A stretch of DNA of 14,239 nt from J084 sp964471405 (GTDB lineage Bacteria; Pseudomonadota; Alphaproteobacteria; Sphingomonadales; Rhodothalassiaceae). Positions 1 to 7,671 of this stretch are shown piece after piece. The stretch spans positions 1 to 14,239 of the forward strand of contig CAYYGH010000060.1 of the NCBI GenBank assembly GCA_964471405.1, written 5' to 3'. Numbering within the stretch: the stretch's first letter is position 1; every line of letters begins with the position of its first letter. Under the pieces are notes generated by a model. It did not search any database and was not told the origin of the DNA. It saw nothing but the letters and a program-made list of their open reading frames with translations. Made by a program: the position numbers and the translations under genes.

Positions 1-3
1 CCG

Positions 4-1989
4 TCACCGTGCCAGCATGCGGGCGGGATGGAGGGCTGCGGTGAGCGCGGGTGGGAGCGCGGGCGGATCACCCAGCAGCAGGTCCGCAAGCAGGCGGGCG
101 GCAAGCGGAGCATGGGTGAAGCCGCGGCCGGCAAATCCCGTCAGCACGAAAAGCCCGGGCTCGTGGGGCAGACCGGCTAGAAAGCGCCGCCTGTCCTGTG
201 CCAGCAGTGTCTTCAGCCGCGGCGTCTCATCCGCCGCCCACAAGGGACCGGCGAGCGGCAGGCGGTCCGGGGTGGCGAGCCTGAGCCCGTCAAAGCGCCC
301 GCGCAGGGGGGCGTGCGCCAGGGCGGCTGCTGCTGCGGGAGCAAGGCGGGCAAGCCTCGCGGTCAGCGTGGTGCGCAGGCTGTCCGCCTCGGGCGGGCCG
401 GCGGCGCGGGGGAAGGCGTCATCCGGCACGTCCGCAACCGGCCAGTGGCCGGCGCCGAGGACGGCGCATGCAGGCATCTCCCGCCTGCCCGGGCGGGGAA
501 TGACAAAGGCGCCGGCGATGGCGGGAAGAGGCGGAAGAGATGCCGCATCCGCCTCCAGATGCAGCAGGCTGCCGCCGATCCGTCTTGTCGCAAGCGGCCA
601 GCCCGCGAGGAGCTCAGGAGTTGCCACTCCGGCCGCCACGACGAGGGTGGCGGCGCAAGCGATGACGGACCCGGATTCATCTTCCATGCGCCAGCCGGTG
701 CTTTCGCGCATGATCCTGCTGACACCGGCCTGTCGCAGCGGCAGACCGGCTCGCAGCGCAGCCAGCACAGCTGCGGTGTCGATCGCGCCCGCACGCGGCC
801 ACAGCAGAGCCGGCCGCGGGGCAAATCCCTCCCAGAGCGCGTCGGCCTGTGGCAGAAGGGACAGCCAGTCGTCCTCCCAGCCCAGGTGCCGGACGATGGC
901 CTCCGCCCCGTGGCGGCTGCGCCCGCCTGCCGGCAGCTGGATGACGCCGCCGACAGCCGTGCCGGCGCCATCCGGCATGGCGCCATAGAAGCGCTGGGCA
1001 AACAGGCCGGCCAGCATCTCAAAGCGGGCACGCGGGGCGGTCCCCAGATCGGGGCGCGGGGCGGCCAGGGCAACCGGCGGCTGTGTCGGGCAAGGGGCGA
1101 GAGGATCGACGAGAAAGACGTCCCGGCCGGCGTCATGCAAAAAGCGCGCAAGCAGGCTGCCGGCCAGGCCGGCGCCGATGACCGCGATCGGTTCGTCCGC
1201 CGGGGGCGGGGGCATGGCCAGCAGCTCGGGAAAGCGTTGCGCGCGAGGCACCGGAGCCGGGGGGCGGCCACGAAATTCGGCAGCGAGCGCATGGCGCTTG
1301 CGACCGAATCCCGGCCGACGGGTGACGGCAAATCCCGCTTCCTCCAGCCCCCGGCGCACCCGGCCGGCGACAGAAAAGCTCGCCACCCGCGCGCCCGGCC
1401 TGCTCAACGCCGCCATCCGGCCGAAGACGGCCGCATCCCACATCTGCGGATTGCGGTCGGGGGCGAATCCGTCGAGATACCAGCCGTCCACGGGCGCCCG
1501 CAGCGCGGCGAGCGCTTCCTGCACATCCGCAAGAATCAGGGTGAGCTGGATCCGCCCGCCGGCAAAGACGAGGCGGTGGAAGCCGGGATAAGGCGGCGGC
1601 CATTGGGCGAGCAGGGATCGGGCCTTCTCGGCCAAGACGGGGAAAGCCCCGAGCGCCCGTTCCAGATCGGCCCGGGCGAGCGGGAAACCTTCCACGCCCA
1701 CATAGCAGAGACGGCAGGGCCGACCCGCTTCTTCCCACAGCGACCAGGTAAGAAGGAAATTCAGACCGGTACCGAACCCAAGCTCGCACAGGGTATAGCT
1801 GTCCCTCCCCGCCCAGCAGGTGATCAGGTCAAGCCCCTCGGCAAAGACATGGCGGCTTTCGGCAAGACCGTCCTCGGGATTGTAGTAGATATCGCCGATG
1901 TCTCGGGCATGGGGCGTTCCCGCCTGCCACGAAAGGGCGGGGCGAGGCATGGGAGCAATCAGGCCGCCTTCTTCGCCGCTGCGGTTCAT
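4..1989 (-). CDS. mnmC: MnmC, bifunctional tRNA wobble-uridine modification enzyme
   Basis: A 661-residue protein. MnmC enzymes complete 5-methylaminomethyl-(2-thio)uridine at the tRNA wobble position in the cytoplasm: the C-terminal FAD oxidase removes the carboxymethyl group and the N-terminal SAM-dependent domain methylates the resulting amine. Seen here: the N-terminal signature DIGDIYYNPEDGLAESRHVF (residues 30-49), the SAM-binding loop LCELGFGTGLNF (68-79), YLDGFAPDRNPQMW (171-184), the FAD Rossmann motif VIGAGLAG (270-277) and a C-terminal GFAGRGFTHAPL (618-629). Length fits the family. The frame stays open about 116 codons further upstream, but I chose ATG at 1989 because a GGGAAGG-type ribosome site precedes it and the upstream residues are Pro/Arg-rich with no family resemblance. 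The second FAD-domain segment after VDPLAP is short and lacks the usual ASGN/QG-type loop. It lies 145 bases downstream of the AMIN/TPR gene and may have its own promoter. Confidence 0.95.
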   Translation of the reverse strand: MNRSGEEGGLIAPMPRPALSWQAGTPHARDIGDIYYNPEDGLAESRHVFAEGLDLITCWAGRDSYTLCELGFGTGLNFLLTWSLWEEAGRPCRLCYVGVEGFPLARADLERALGAFPVLAEKARSLLAQWPPPYPGFHRLVFAGGRIQLTLILADVQEALAALRAPVDGWYLDGFAPDRNPQMWDAAVFGRMAALSRPGARVASFSVAGRVRRGLEEAGFAVTRRPGFGRKRHALAAEFRGRPPAPVPRAQRFPELLAMPPPPADEPIAVIGAGLAGSLLARFLHDAGRDVFLVDPLAPCPTQPPVALAAPRPDLGTAPRARFEMLAGLFAQRFYGAMPDGAGTAVGGVIQLPAGGRSRHGAEAIVRHLGWEDDWLSLLPQADALWEGFAPRPALLWPRAGAIDTAAVLAALRAGLPLRQAGVSRIMRESTGWRMEDESGSVIACAATLVVAAGVATPELLAGWPLATRRIGGSLLHLEADAASLPPLPAIAGAFVIPRPGRREMPACAVLGAGHWPVADVPDDAFPRAAGPPEADSLRTTLTARLARLAPAAAAALAHAPLRGRFDGLRLATPDRLPLAGPLWAADETPRLKTLLAQDRRRFLAGLPHEPGLFVLTGFAGRGFTHAPLAARLLADLLLGDPPALPPALTAALHPARMLAR

Positions 1990-2099
1990 CGCTTCACCTT
2001 CCCGGCGGACAGGATCTTGCCGCGGACAGGGCGGAGCAGGAATTCGTCTCTGCCTGTTGCCGGTCTTAGCCGGTCGCATGACGCAAGGAAATCCCGGAT

Positions 2100-2123
2100 G
2101 GCCCTCCTGCCGGGAGGAAGGCC
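2100..2123 (-). terminator. Weak terminator-like hairpin after the AMIN/TPR gene
   Basis: The minus strand reads GGCCTTCCT, a six-base loop, then AGGAGGGCC: a 9-pair stem with one G-T wobble, starting 11 bases after the TGA of the 1073-residue protein. No U-tract follows, so it is not a textbook intrinsic terminator. Its position between a flagellar gene and the unrelated mnmC supports a role in ending the flagellar transcript, but this is inference. Confidence 0.35.
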
Positions 2124-2134
2124 GGGCGGAGAAA

Positions 2135-5100
2135 TCAGGAGGGACTGCTTGCCGCACCGACGGCAGTCCGGCCCGCGGCGGAAGCGTCCGGACGGGAGGC
2201 GGGCGCGGATTTGCTGTCGCGGGGTGTGCGGCCGCTCTGCCCGGCTGCATTCCCGGCGGGAGACTTGCGATCAGCCGAGGAAGGCGAACGGGCGGGCTGC
2301 ATCCCGCTCTGGCCGGCGGAAAGCGCCCGGTCGGCAAGGGCGGCCAGCACCTTCTGGCGCAGGCTGTCCTCGGAAGCAGGAGAGAACGAGCCGATCTTGC
2401 CCATGATCTCGCTCAAGTGGTCGAGATCCCGGGCGCCGGGACTGTCGGGCGAGGTGAGCAGGTCGAAAAGGCCGGCAAGCGCATCCTGGCCGATCCGCTT
2501 CATATAGCGCTCGCGCAGGGCGGCAAGCTGGTCGGCCCGGCCTTCCAGACTCAAGGCCAGAGCATATTCAAGCAGCCCGCGGCGCAGCGGTTCGGTGAGC
2601 CGGGCGGGTGGCTCGGCCCCCATGAAGAGGGGATGCAGGGTCGCAATCAGGTTCTCCCAGTCCTGCCCCTGCCAGTAGTAGTGGGCGCGCAGCAGCAGGC
2701 CGGCGGTATCGGTTGCCCGGTCGAGGAGGGCAGCCGCCTCATCCGCCCGGCCCATGGCGGCAAGAGCCTGGGATTCGATCCGGCGCCGTTCCGCAATCAG
2801 CGGGGCAGGCAGATTCCCGGACCGGGTTGCCCGCAGGATCTCGATGGCCTTTTTCGGTTTGTGATCGAGCAGATAGATGGCGGCCAGCGGCACCGCCACC
2901 GAGGCCTGTGCCGCCCCTTGCAGGCGATAGCGAACCTGGTGAGCCAGCAATTCCGCCGCCCGCCCGTAAAGACCCAGCTTGACCAGCCGTCGGGCCAGCC
3001 GCCGGATCATCCGGTCACCATCGGCTCCAAGTGGGGTGAGTTCACGAAAATCATAGAACAGGCCGAGCGCTTCCACGGCCGGCAACTTGTCTGCAGCTCC
3101 ATCCAGAAACAGGTGGCGGAAGAGATCCAGCATCTTGCGGCTGATTGCCCGCACCTGGGGAGCATTCGGAAAATTGGCGGCGGCGATGGACCAGACATCC
3201 AGCGCCTCGCGGGGCTGGCCGTGGTCGCGATAGAGTTCGCCCAGGCGATCCAGAACCCGGATTTCCAGTTCGTCGCCGCGCCAGGCATAGCGCAGCCGTT
3301 CGAGCTCTTCGATCGCTTCCCGGGGCGTCATGTCGCCGGCCGCAAGCCGCAGGCGGGCAAGAGCAAAGCGCGCCTCGACCGACAGACGACGATCCCGGCT
3401 GTGCGCCACGTCCTCATAGGCTGCGATGGCCGCGGCCATGTCGCCCTTTCCTTCAAGAAGCTGAGCCCGTCTGAGGGCCGTCTCCACGCGCGCGCGCGGC
3501 GGCAGGGAGAGCGCTTCCAGCTGCTCGATCTCGTCTTCTGCGCGCTCCCAGTCCGCAAGCGCGAGGAAGGCACGCACGGCCGCCAGGCGCATCTCGATCG
3601 CGACATCGGCATCCTGTTCATAGAGGGCTTCCCGGCCTTTGAGATAGGCTTCGGCCGCATCCTTCCACAGACCCAGCTGCGCGAAGGCCAGGGTTCGCCA
3701 CAGCCAGACCTCCATTTCCGGATCGAGCCGGGGATCCAGAAGTTGCTCAAGGGCCTGCTGCGGACGGTGGAGGCGATAGAGAGCAATGCCCAGCGCCGCC
3801 CGGAAGTCGGGCGTATCCTTGTAGGCTTCATTGGCATCGGCCAGCAGCTGAAGCTGGGCATAGGCTTCCGGCGCCATGCGATGACCGAGGTAGAACCGGG
3901 CAAGATCCCAGCGGATCTTCGCCCGCTCGGGGGGAGGGGCCAGGGACAGCCGCACCAGATAGGCGCTTTCACGAGCCTGGTATGGGACCGCCTCATCGCC
4001 CCGCCAGGCCGCCAGATCGATGAGCCGGCGCGGACGCACGCCATTGGCGACGGCCCGCGAGAGCATCTCGGGTGACAGATCAAGCCCGCCTTCCGCCTCG
4101 ATCGCCACGCCATTGGCAAACCGGCGGACGCGGACGGCATCGTCAAAGGGCTGGACGACCACGCCCTGGGCCGATTTGAGCAGGGCGAACTGGGGGTAGC
4201 GTCGGGTTTCCATCAGGCCCTGGCCATCACCTTCAACGGGCACGACCACCAGCCGGTCTCCAAGCAAGGGGTCCGTGAAATCGATCCGGGCTCCCGGATC
4301 GGCGACGGGCACGAACAGACGGGCCAGCCCTTCGCTGCGATCGACTACCGGCTTGAGGGGGGCGCGGGGAATGGTCTCACTGTCTTTGAGATAGACATAC
4401 CAGCGGCCGCCCCGCTCGGAAACGGACAGATCGCGCGGTTCGCGCATCTCGGCGTAAAGAATGGTGGCATCACTGCGATCAAGGCGCATCAGGGGGCCAA
4501 GCAGCCGCTTGGCCTCGGCAAGAAGGGGAGAGGTCCGGTCGATATCGACCATCACGGGCCGTTCCAGGGCCAGCCACATCAGATTGCCGCGCCGGAAGGC
4601 GGCAAAGCCGATATCCGGTGGCAGCTCCAGCAGCAGCGCAAAGCCCTCCGGATCGCGGGTGTAACCGATCCTGAGCTGCGGGCCGGCGCCGGGTTTCATT
4701 GCTGTCGCAATCAGCCCTCCCCGAACGGCTTCCCCACCGGCGGCAACGGGCACGGTGCCGGAATCCGCTCCCCGTTTCGCCGGCTCCGGCATGTCGGCAG
4801 CAGCTGCCGGCTTTCCCGGGCGGGATTCGCTCTGCCGGGGGGCAGGCATGGCATGGTCTGCTGCGGCTTCGGCTGTCGCGCGGGAGGACTTTGCGCCCGA
4901 AATCCCGGATGAAGGGGATGGTGAAGCTTCGTGCGCGGCCACGACGGCTTCGCTCTCGGAGGTCGGCGAGACGGGGGCATAGATGTCGATGACAAGCTTG
5001 TTCTTTTCACTCACCCACAGCCGGACGGGCGCACCGGGTGCGGTCACGAGCTCGAAGCTGCCGGTCCGGGCGGACCAGCGGGCCGTGCGCAGATTCTTGA

Positions 5101-5356
5101 GATCCCCCTTTTTCAGCCGGGGCAGGAGAATGGTGACGGGCGCCTTGAAGCGGATGCGCAAGCTGTTTCCCTTGCGCTCGCTCTCATAAGGCGGCAGCGA
5201 TCCGAAATCGAGCACAAGACGGGAGAAGCCGGGATGCTCGCCCACCCGCACGACAGCTTTTTCGGGAAGGGGCGCAGGCTCTTGCGCCGCGCTCACCGGC
5301 CCGGCTGGGAGCACCAGGAACAGGAAGAGGGCAAGGAGAATGAGTCGGCGACTCAT
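2135..5356 (-). CDS. Secreted protein with AMIN-like domains and helical TPR-like repeats
   Basis: A 1073-residue protein with a signal peptide (MSRRLILLALFLFLVLP..., likely cleaved near residue 24 after VSA/SAA), so probably periplasmic. Residues 33-128 form a beta-rich segment of AMIN type (HPGFSRLVLDF at 41-51). A similar pattern recurs at about 229-272 (GFALLLELP...RRGN) and perhaps 338-376 (EGLARLFVPV). An Ala/Ser/Pro-rich linker spans about 130-215. Residues 470-970 are dense amphipathic helix pairs with TPR character (for example LGIALYRLHRPQQALEQLL, RLGELYRDHGQPREALDVW). A Ser/Ala/Pro-rich tail covers about 1013-1073. AMIN domains elsewhere bind peptidoglycan, and TPRs scaffold complexes. 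The start ATG has a strong GGAGGAGG site seven bases upstream and overlaps the preceding stop as ATGA, implying translational coupling to the MotB-like gene. The precise function is unknown; a flagellum-associated envelope scaffold is inferred from context. Confidence 0.9.
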   Translation of the reverse strand: MSRRLILLALFLFLVLPAGPVSAAQEPAPLPEKAVVRVGEHPGFSRLVLDFGSLPPYESERKGNSLRIRFKAPVTILLPRLKKGDLKNLRTARWSARTGSFELVTAPGAPVRLWVSEKNKLVIDIYAPVSPTSESEAVVAAHEASPSPSSGISGAKSSRATAEAAADHAMPAPRQSESRPGKPAAAADMPEPAKRGADSGTVPVAAGGEAVRGGLIATAMKPGAGPQLRIGYTRDPEGFALLLELPPDIGFAAFRRGNLMWLALERPVMVDIDRTSPLLAEAKRLLGPLMRLDRSDATILYAEMREPRDLSVSERGGRWYVYLKDSETIPRAPLKPVVDRSEGLARLFVPVADPGARIDFTDPLLGDRLVVVPVEGDGQGLMETRRYPQFALLKSAQGVVVQPFDDAVRVRRFANGVAIEAEGGLDLSPEMLSRAVANGVRPRRLIDLAAWRGDEAVPYQARESAYLVRLSLAPPPERAKIRWDLARFYLGHRMAPEAYAQLQLLADANEAYKDTPDFRAALGIALYRLHRPQQALEQLLDPRLDPEMEVWLWRTLAFAQLGLWKDAAEAYLKGREALYEQDADVAIEMRLAAVRAFLALADWERAEDEIEQLEALSLPPRARVETALRRAQLLEGKGDMAAAIAAYEDVAHSRDRRLSVEARFALARLRLAAGDMTPREAIEELERLRYAWRGDELEIRVLDRLGELYRDHGQPREALDVWSIAAANFPNAPQVRAISRKMLDLFRHLFLDGAADKLPAVEALGLFYDFRELTPLGADGDRMIRRLARRLVKLGLYGRAAELLAHQVRYRLQGAAQASVAVPLAAIYLLDHKPKKAIEILRATRSGNLPAPLIAERRRIESQALAAMGRADEAAALLDRATDTAGLLLRAHYYWQGQDWENLIATLHPLFMGAEPPARLTEPLRRGLLEYALALSLEGRADQLAALRERYMKRIGQDALAGLFDLLTSPDSPGARDLDHLSEIMGKIGSFSPASEDSLRQKVLAALADRALSAGQSGMQPARSPSSADRKSPAGNAAGQSGRTPRDSKSAPASRPDASAAGRTAVGAASSPS

Positions 5357-5997
5357 GATGCGTCCTCCTCCCTCGGCACAAGGTCCACCAGCAGCGCCCG
5401 GATCATCGAGTCGGCAGCAGGTGACGCCTCTGCGGGCCGGATCGTGACTCCCGGCATCCCGGCAGCCCGCAGGGGGGAGAGGGCGGCCAGCGGTTCGGGC
5501 AGCCGGTTGTGCGCGCGATCGATGTCGGCGTCCACCACCAGTTCCGTGACCGCCCAGCCTGCGGCCGCAATGCGTTCAGCAAGGGCCCGCACCAGATCCG
5601 GTTCGCCGAGAAGACGTTGAAGATCGCTACCGGCAAGGCGGATCACCAGATGGTGAAGGCCCCTTCTTTCCACGGTTGCTCCGGAAAGGCCGATGTCTGA
5701 AAGGGCCTCCGACAAGGGCGCCTGGGTCAGCGCTGCCCGCTGTGAGGGAATGGTGCTCTCGGTCCGGGCGGGCGGCAGAGGAGCGCGTGCTGCCGTTGCC
5801 GTTTCCAGCACGCCCGGCAGCAGGAAACCTGACGGGATGTGCGGGGCGCCCATCGCATAAAGCAGAACCAGGGAGGCCACCATCAGCGCCATGAGATCCG
5901 TGAACGTCAGCCACCACCCCGGCCGGGCAAGGCTGCGGCGGCGCGAGAGTCCCGGCCTGGTGAGCAATCCGCCTTCAGGCTGGCGCCTTCCCGTCAT
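5353..5997 (-). CDS. Short MotB-like single-span membrane protein
   Basis: 214 residues. A basic N-terminus (RRRSLARPGWW) precedes one membrane span, LTFTDLMALMVASLVLLYAM (residues 30-49). This matches the MotB N-terminal helix, including the Asp (D34) that carries protons in true stators. The rest, about 50-214, should be periplasmic. It is Pro/Ala-rich to about residue 95, then has a compact domain (VTELVVDADIDRAHNRLP, 150-167) where MotB has its OmpA-like peptidoglycan-binding domain, but the canonical binding signature is not recognisable. It is shorter than E. coli MotB (about 308 residues). It is coupled by ATGA overlaps to the gene before and the gene after, with an AAAGGAGG ribosome site five bases before its start. 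No motA lies in this window. It could be a diverged stator subunit paired with a distant MotA/ExbB-type protein, or an accessory protein that kept only the anchor. Confidence 0.85.
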   Translation of the reverse strand: MTGRRQPEGGLLTRPGLSRRRSLARPGWWLTFTDLMALMVASLVLLYAMGAPHIPSGFLLPGVLETATAARAPLPPARTESTIPSQRAALTQAPLSEALSDIGLSGATVERRGLHHLVIRLAGSDLQRLLGEPDLVRALAERIAAAGWAVTELVVDADIDRAHNRLPEPLAALSPLRAAGMPGVTIRPAEASPAADSMIRALLVDLVPREEDAS

Positions 5998-6725
5998 GGT
6001 CGCCTCCTTTCCCGCTGGGCGGCGGGCATGACGAGAATGAGTGCGGTCTGGCCGGTGGACAGGTGTTCATCCAGCCGCAGAGCGACGGCCTGCACCGGGG
6101 CACCACGCGCGCGCAGGTCGGCCCGCAGAAGAGAAAGGTGGGCAAGAGCAGATCCCATGTCCTCCTGCGTGCTCCGCGCGAGCAGAAGCAGGGCTCCGGG
6201 ATGTCGCTCCAGCAGATCGACGGTGGGGGCGAGCCAACGCTCGGCCGTCAGGCTCAGGCGGCCGCCTCCCCGCGCAAACAGGGCGCGGTCAGAAAGGATC
6301 AGGGCAAGTCCCGGCCTTGCCAGCCAGGACATGCGTGCGAGCCGGCCAAGGCGCTCCCGTTCCGCACTCTTCCAGATGGCCGCCGCCTCCGCCAGCAGAG
6401 GCGGGGAGGAGGTCTGCGCCGGATTGTCGGAGGCAATGATGGCACGGGCATGGGAAAACCCGTCGGCCAGTCCCGCAAGGGCGGCCTGGGTACGGGCGGC
6501 ATCGAACCGGAGATCGCGCAGAAGATGAGCGAACAGTCCCAGCAGAATCAGCTGCACGACAAGCATCGCAAATGTTGCCGGATCCGGCAGGGCGGAGATT
6601 CGCTTCCCGGCCGTGGCGACTGCTCCGCCCTCCGCCTTCCGCCCGAGAGGGCCAAGGCGCCCCCCGTCGATTCCGGAGACCGGTCCGGCTGGCAGCGGGT
6701 TTCCTGGCTGGCGCCCTGTGCTCAT
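5994..6725 (-). CDS. Single-span membrane protein with degenerate OmpA/MotB-like C-terminal domain
   Basis: 243 residues. A Gly/Pro-rich cytoplasmic N-terminus leads to one hydrophobic span, ATFAMLVVQLILLGLFAHLL (50-69). The C-terminal half resembles an OmpA/MotB peptidoglycan-associated fold: ALFARGGGRLSLTAERWLAP (148-167) like the family's 'F..G...L...' start, then HPGALLLLARSTQED where the family has 'GHTD', and HLSLLRADLRARGAP (196-210) like 'LS..RA..V...L...G'. Ligand-contacting residues are only partly kept, and the family match is by eye. The frame also opens at a GTG at 6746, but the ATG at 6725 has AAGGGAG ten bases upstream, so I chose it. It starts 46 bases after cheZ ends, and its stop overlaps the next start as ATGA. 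A role in the flagellar motor or envelope is inferred from context. Confidence 0.82.
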   Translation of the reverse strand: MSTGRQPGNPLPAGPVSGIDGGRLGPLGRKAEGGAVATAGKRISALPDPATFAMLVVQLILLGLFAHLLRDLRFDAARTQAALAGLADGFSHARAIIASDNPAQTSSPPLLAEAAAIWKSAERERLGRLARMSWLARPGLALILSDRALFARGGGRLSLTAERWLAPTVDLLERHPGALLLLARSTQEDMGSALAHLSLLRADLRARGAPVQAVALRLDEHLSTGQTALILVMPAAQRERRRP

Positions 6726-6735
6726 CCGTGTCTGG

Positions 6736-6742
6736 CTCCCTT
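6736..6742 (-). promoter_or_regulatory. Ribosome-binding site deciding the start at 6725
   Basis: The minus strand reads AAGGGAG, ten bases before the ATG at 6725. The competing in-frame GTG at 6746 has only a GAGGG some 15 bases away, so the shorter product is favoured. Confidence 0.6.
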
Positions 6743-6771
6743 GCACCGAACCGGCGCCAGGCCCTCATCCG

Positions 6772-7440
6772 TCAGGATGTGCTGTTGTCATCGAAGCTTG
6801 CGAGCAGAGCGTCGATCTCGTCCTGGGAATGCCCCTGTCCGGCAAGCTGCGGACCATGGGTGAGGGCCTCTTCGTTGACCACCTCGCCCTGTTCGTCGAG
6901 CGCCGCCTCTTCCTCTTCTGCAACATGCTCGTCGCCGATGATCTCGGCCAGACTGGCGAGCCGGCTTTCGACCTCGTTGAGGACGGCGAGCACCTTCGTC
7001 AATCTCTGACCCGTGAGATCCTGGAAGCTCGATGCCTCGAACAGCCGGACCGAGATATCCTGGACCTTCTGCGCCCAGTCGCCATCGGCCTTCTCGGCGA
7101 TTTCACCCAGCTCCTCGGCCGCATCCATGATTGTACTGGCCGCTTCTTCCGTATGGCTGACGACCGCGTCGATCTGCTCGCGCGCCTTGGGGAGCCGGGC
7201 GGACGCCATTGTGCGTGGGCGCATCGCGAGGATCTCGCTCTTGGCGCGCTCGATGAAGGAGACGAGATCACGGATTTCCTTGACCAGCCGGGCATGCTCG
7301 GCCTCGTCTTCGCGCTGCAGGCCGGCCATCAGTTCTCCGACCAGCAGCCCGACCTGATCAAGTGGCAAGGAATCCCCATGCTTTTCGCGCAAGGCCGCCA
7401 GGCGATCGTCGAGAGATGGAATGCCATCGGATTGGATCAT
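6772..7440 (-). CDS. cheZ: CheZ, CheY-P phosphatase
   Basis: 222 residues. CheZ dephosphorylates the response regulator CheY-P and so ends the switching signal at the flagellar motor; it acts in the cytoplasm. Seen here: a long helical hairpin, the active-site signature FQDLTGQRLTKV (residues 139-150, with the catalytic Asp and Gln of DLTGQ at 141 and 145), an acidic linker (EEEEAALDEQ) and a C-terminal peptide SQDEIDALLASF (205-216) equivalent to the CheY-anchoring tail of enterobacterial CheZ. Start choice: the frame opens at a GTG at 7500, and ATGs occur at 7446 and 7440. ATG 7440 has a GGGGA at six-base spacing and the residues before it do not look like CheZ, so I prefer it, with moderate certainty about the exact start. 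It follows a 231-base gap and heads the sub-operon with the OmpA-like, MotB-like and AMIN/TPR genes. Confidence 0.95.
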   Translation of the reverse strand: MIQSDGIPSLDDRLAALREKHGDSLPLDQVGLLVGELMAGLQREDEAEHARLVKEIRDLVSFIERAKSEILAMRPRTMASARLPKAREQIDAVVSHTEEAASTIMDAAEELGEIAEKADGDWAQKVQDISVRLFEASSFQDLTGQRLTKVLAVLNEVESRLASLAEIIGDEHVAEEEEAALDEQGEVVNEEALTHGPQLAGQGHSQDEIDALLASFDDNSTS

Positions 7441-7533
7441 CGTCATTCCCCGCGCTTGCTGCCACCTGCAGTTCTGGCTCCGTTGAATCGAAGATTTCAC
7501 CAGCCGCTTCCGGCGTTTTCTACTGCATCACCA

Positions 7534-7549
7534 GTAAACGGCCTGTTAA
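7534..7549 (-). promoter_or_regulatory. Candidate CtrA-like site upstream of cheZ
   Basis: The minus strand reads TTAA-N7-TTTAC, one base off the TTAA-N7-TTAAC box bound by CtrA, the regulator of flagellar genes in many alphaproteobacteria. It lies about 95 bases before the cheZ start, in an AT-richer patch of the 231-base gap (7441-7671) between cheZ and the MotE-like gene. The gap suggests cheZ has its own promoter. A short AT-rich motif is weak evidence, and I saw no convincing -35/-10 pair. Confidence 0.25.
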
Positions 7550-7671
7550 TTCTGGGCGATAATTCAAAGGAATTCCCGTTGTGGTTGCCTCCGCTGCCGC
7601 TCAGGCACCGGAGTGCCATGCCGTCGCCAGAAGAATGCGGGCATGGCGCATGTTGCGTCCGGAGCTGGCTG

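Noticed and set aside
2059..2075. GCCGGTC-TTA-GCCGGTC direct repeat upstream of mnmC
   Set aside because: A single seven-base repeat in GC-rich DNA can arise by chance, and no promoter elements accompany it.
1990..2337. Upstream extension of MnmC by about 116 residues
   Set aside because: It overlaps the end of the AMIN/TPR gene, is Pro/Arg-rich, and ATG 1989 has a ribosome site and family-typical residues after it.
313..2406. Long open frame on the plus strand opposite mnmC
   Set aside because: An Arg/Gly/Pro-rich translation with no family resemblance, antisense to a clear MnmC. High GC leaves few stops in such frames.
1898..4075. 725-residue plus-strand open frame opposite the AMIN/TPR gene
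   Set aside because: Mirror of the codon bias of the real gene; no motif, and no ribosome site that outweighs the coding evidence on the minus strand.
7604..7617. GGCAC-CGGA-GTGCC hairpin after the MotE-like gene as a terminator
   Set aside because: The stem is only five pairs, has no U-tract and lies 55 bases past the stop; too weak to annotate.
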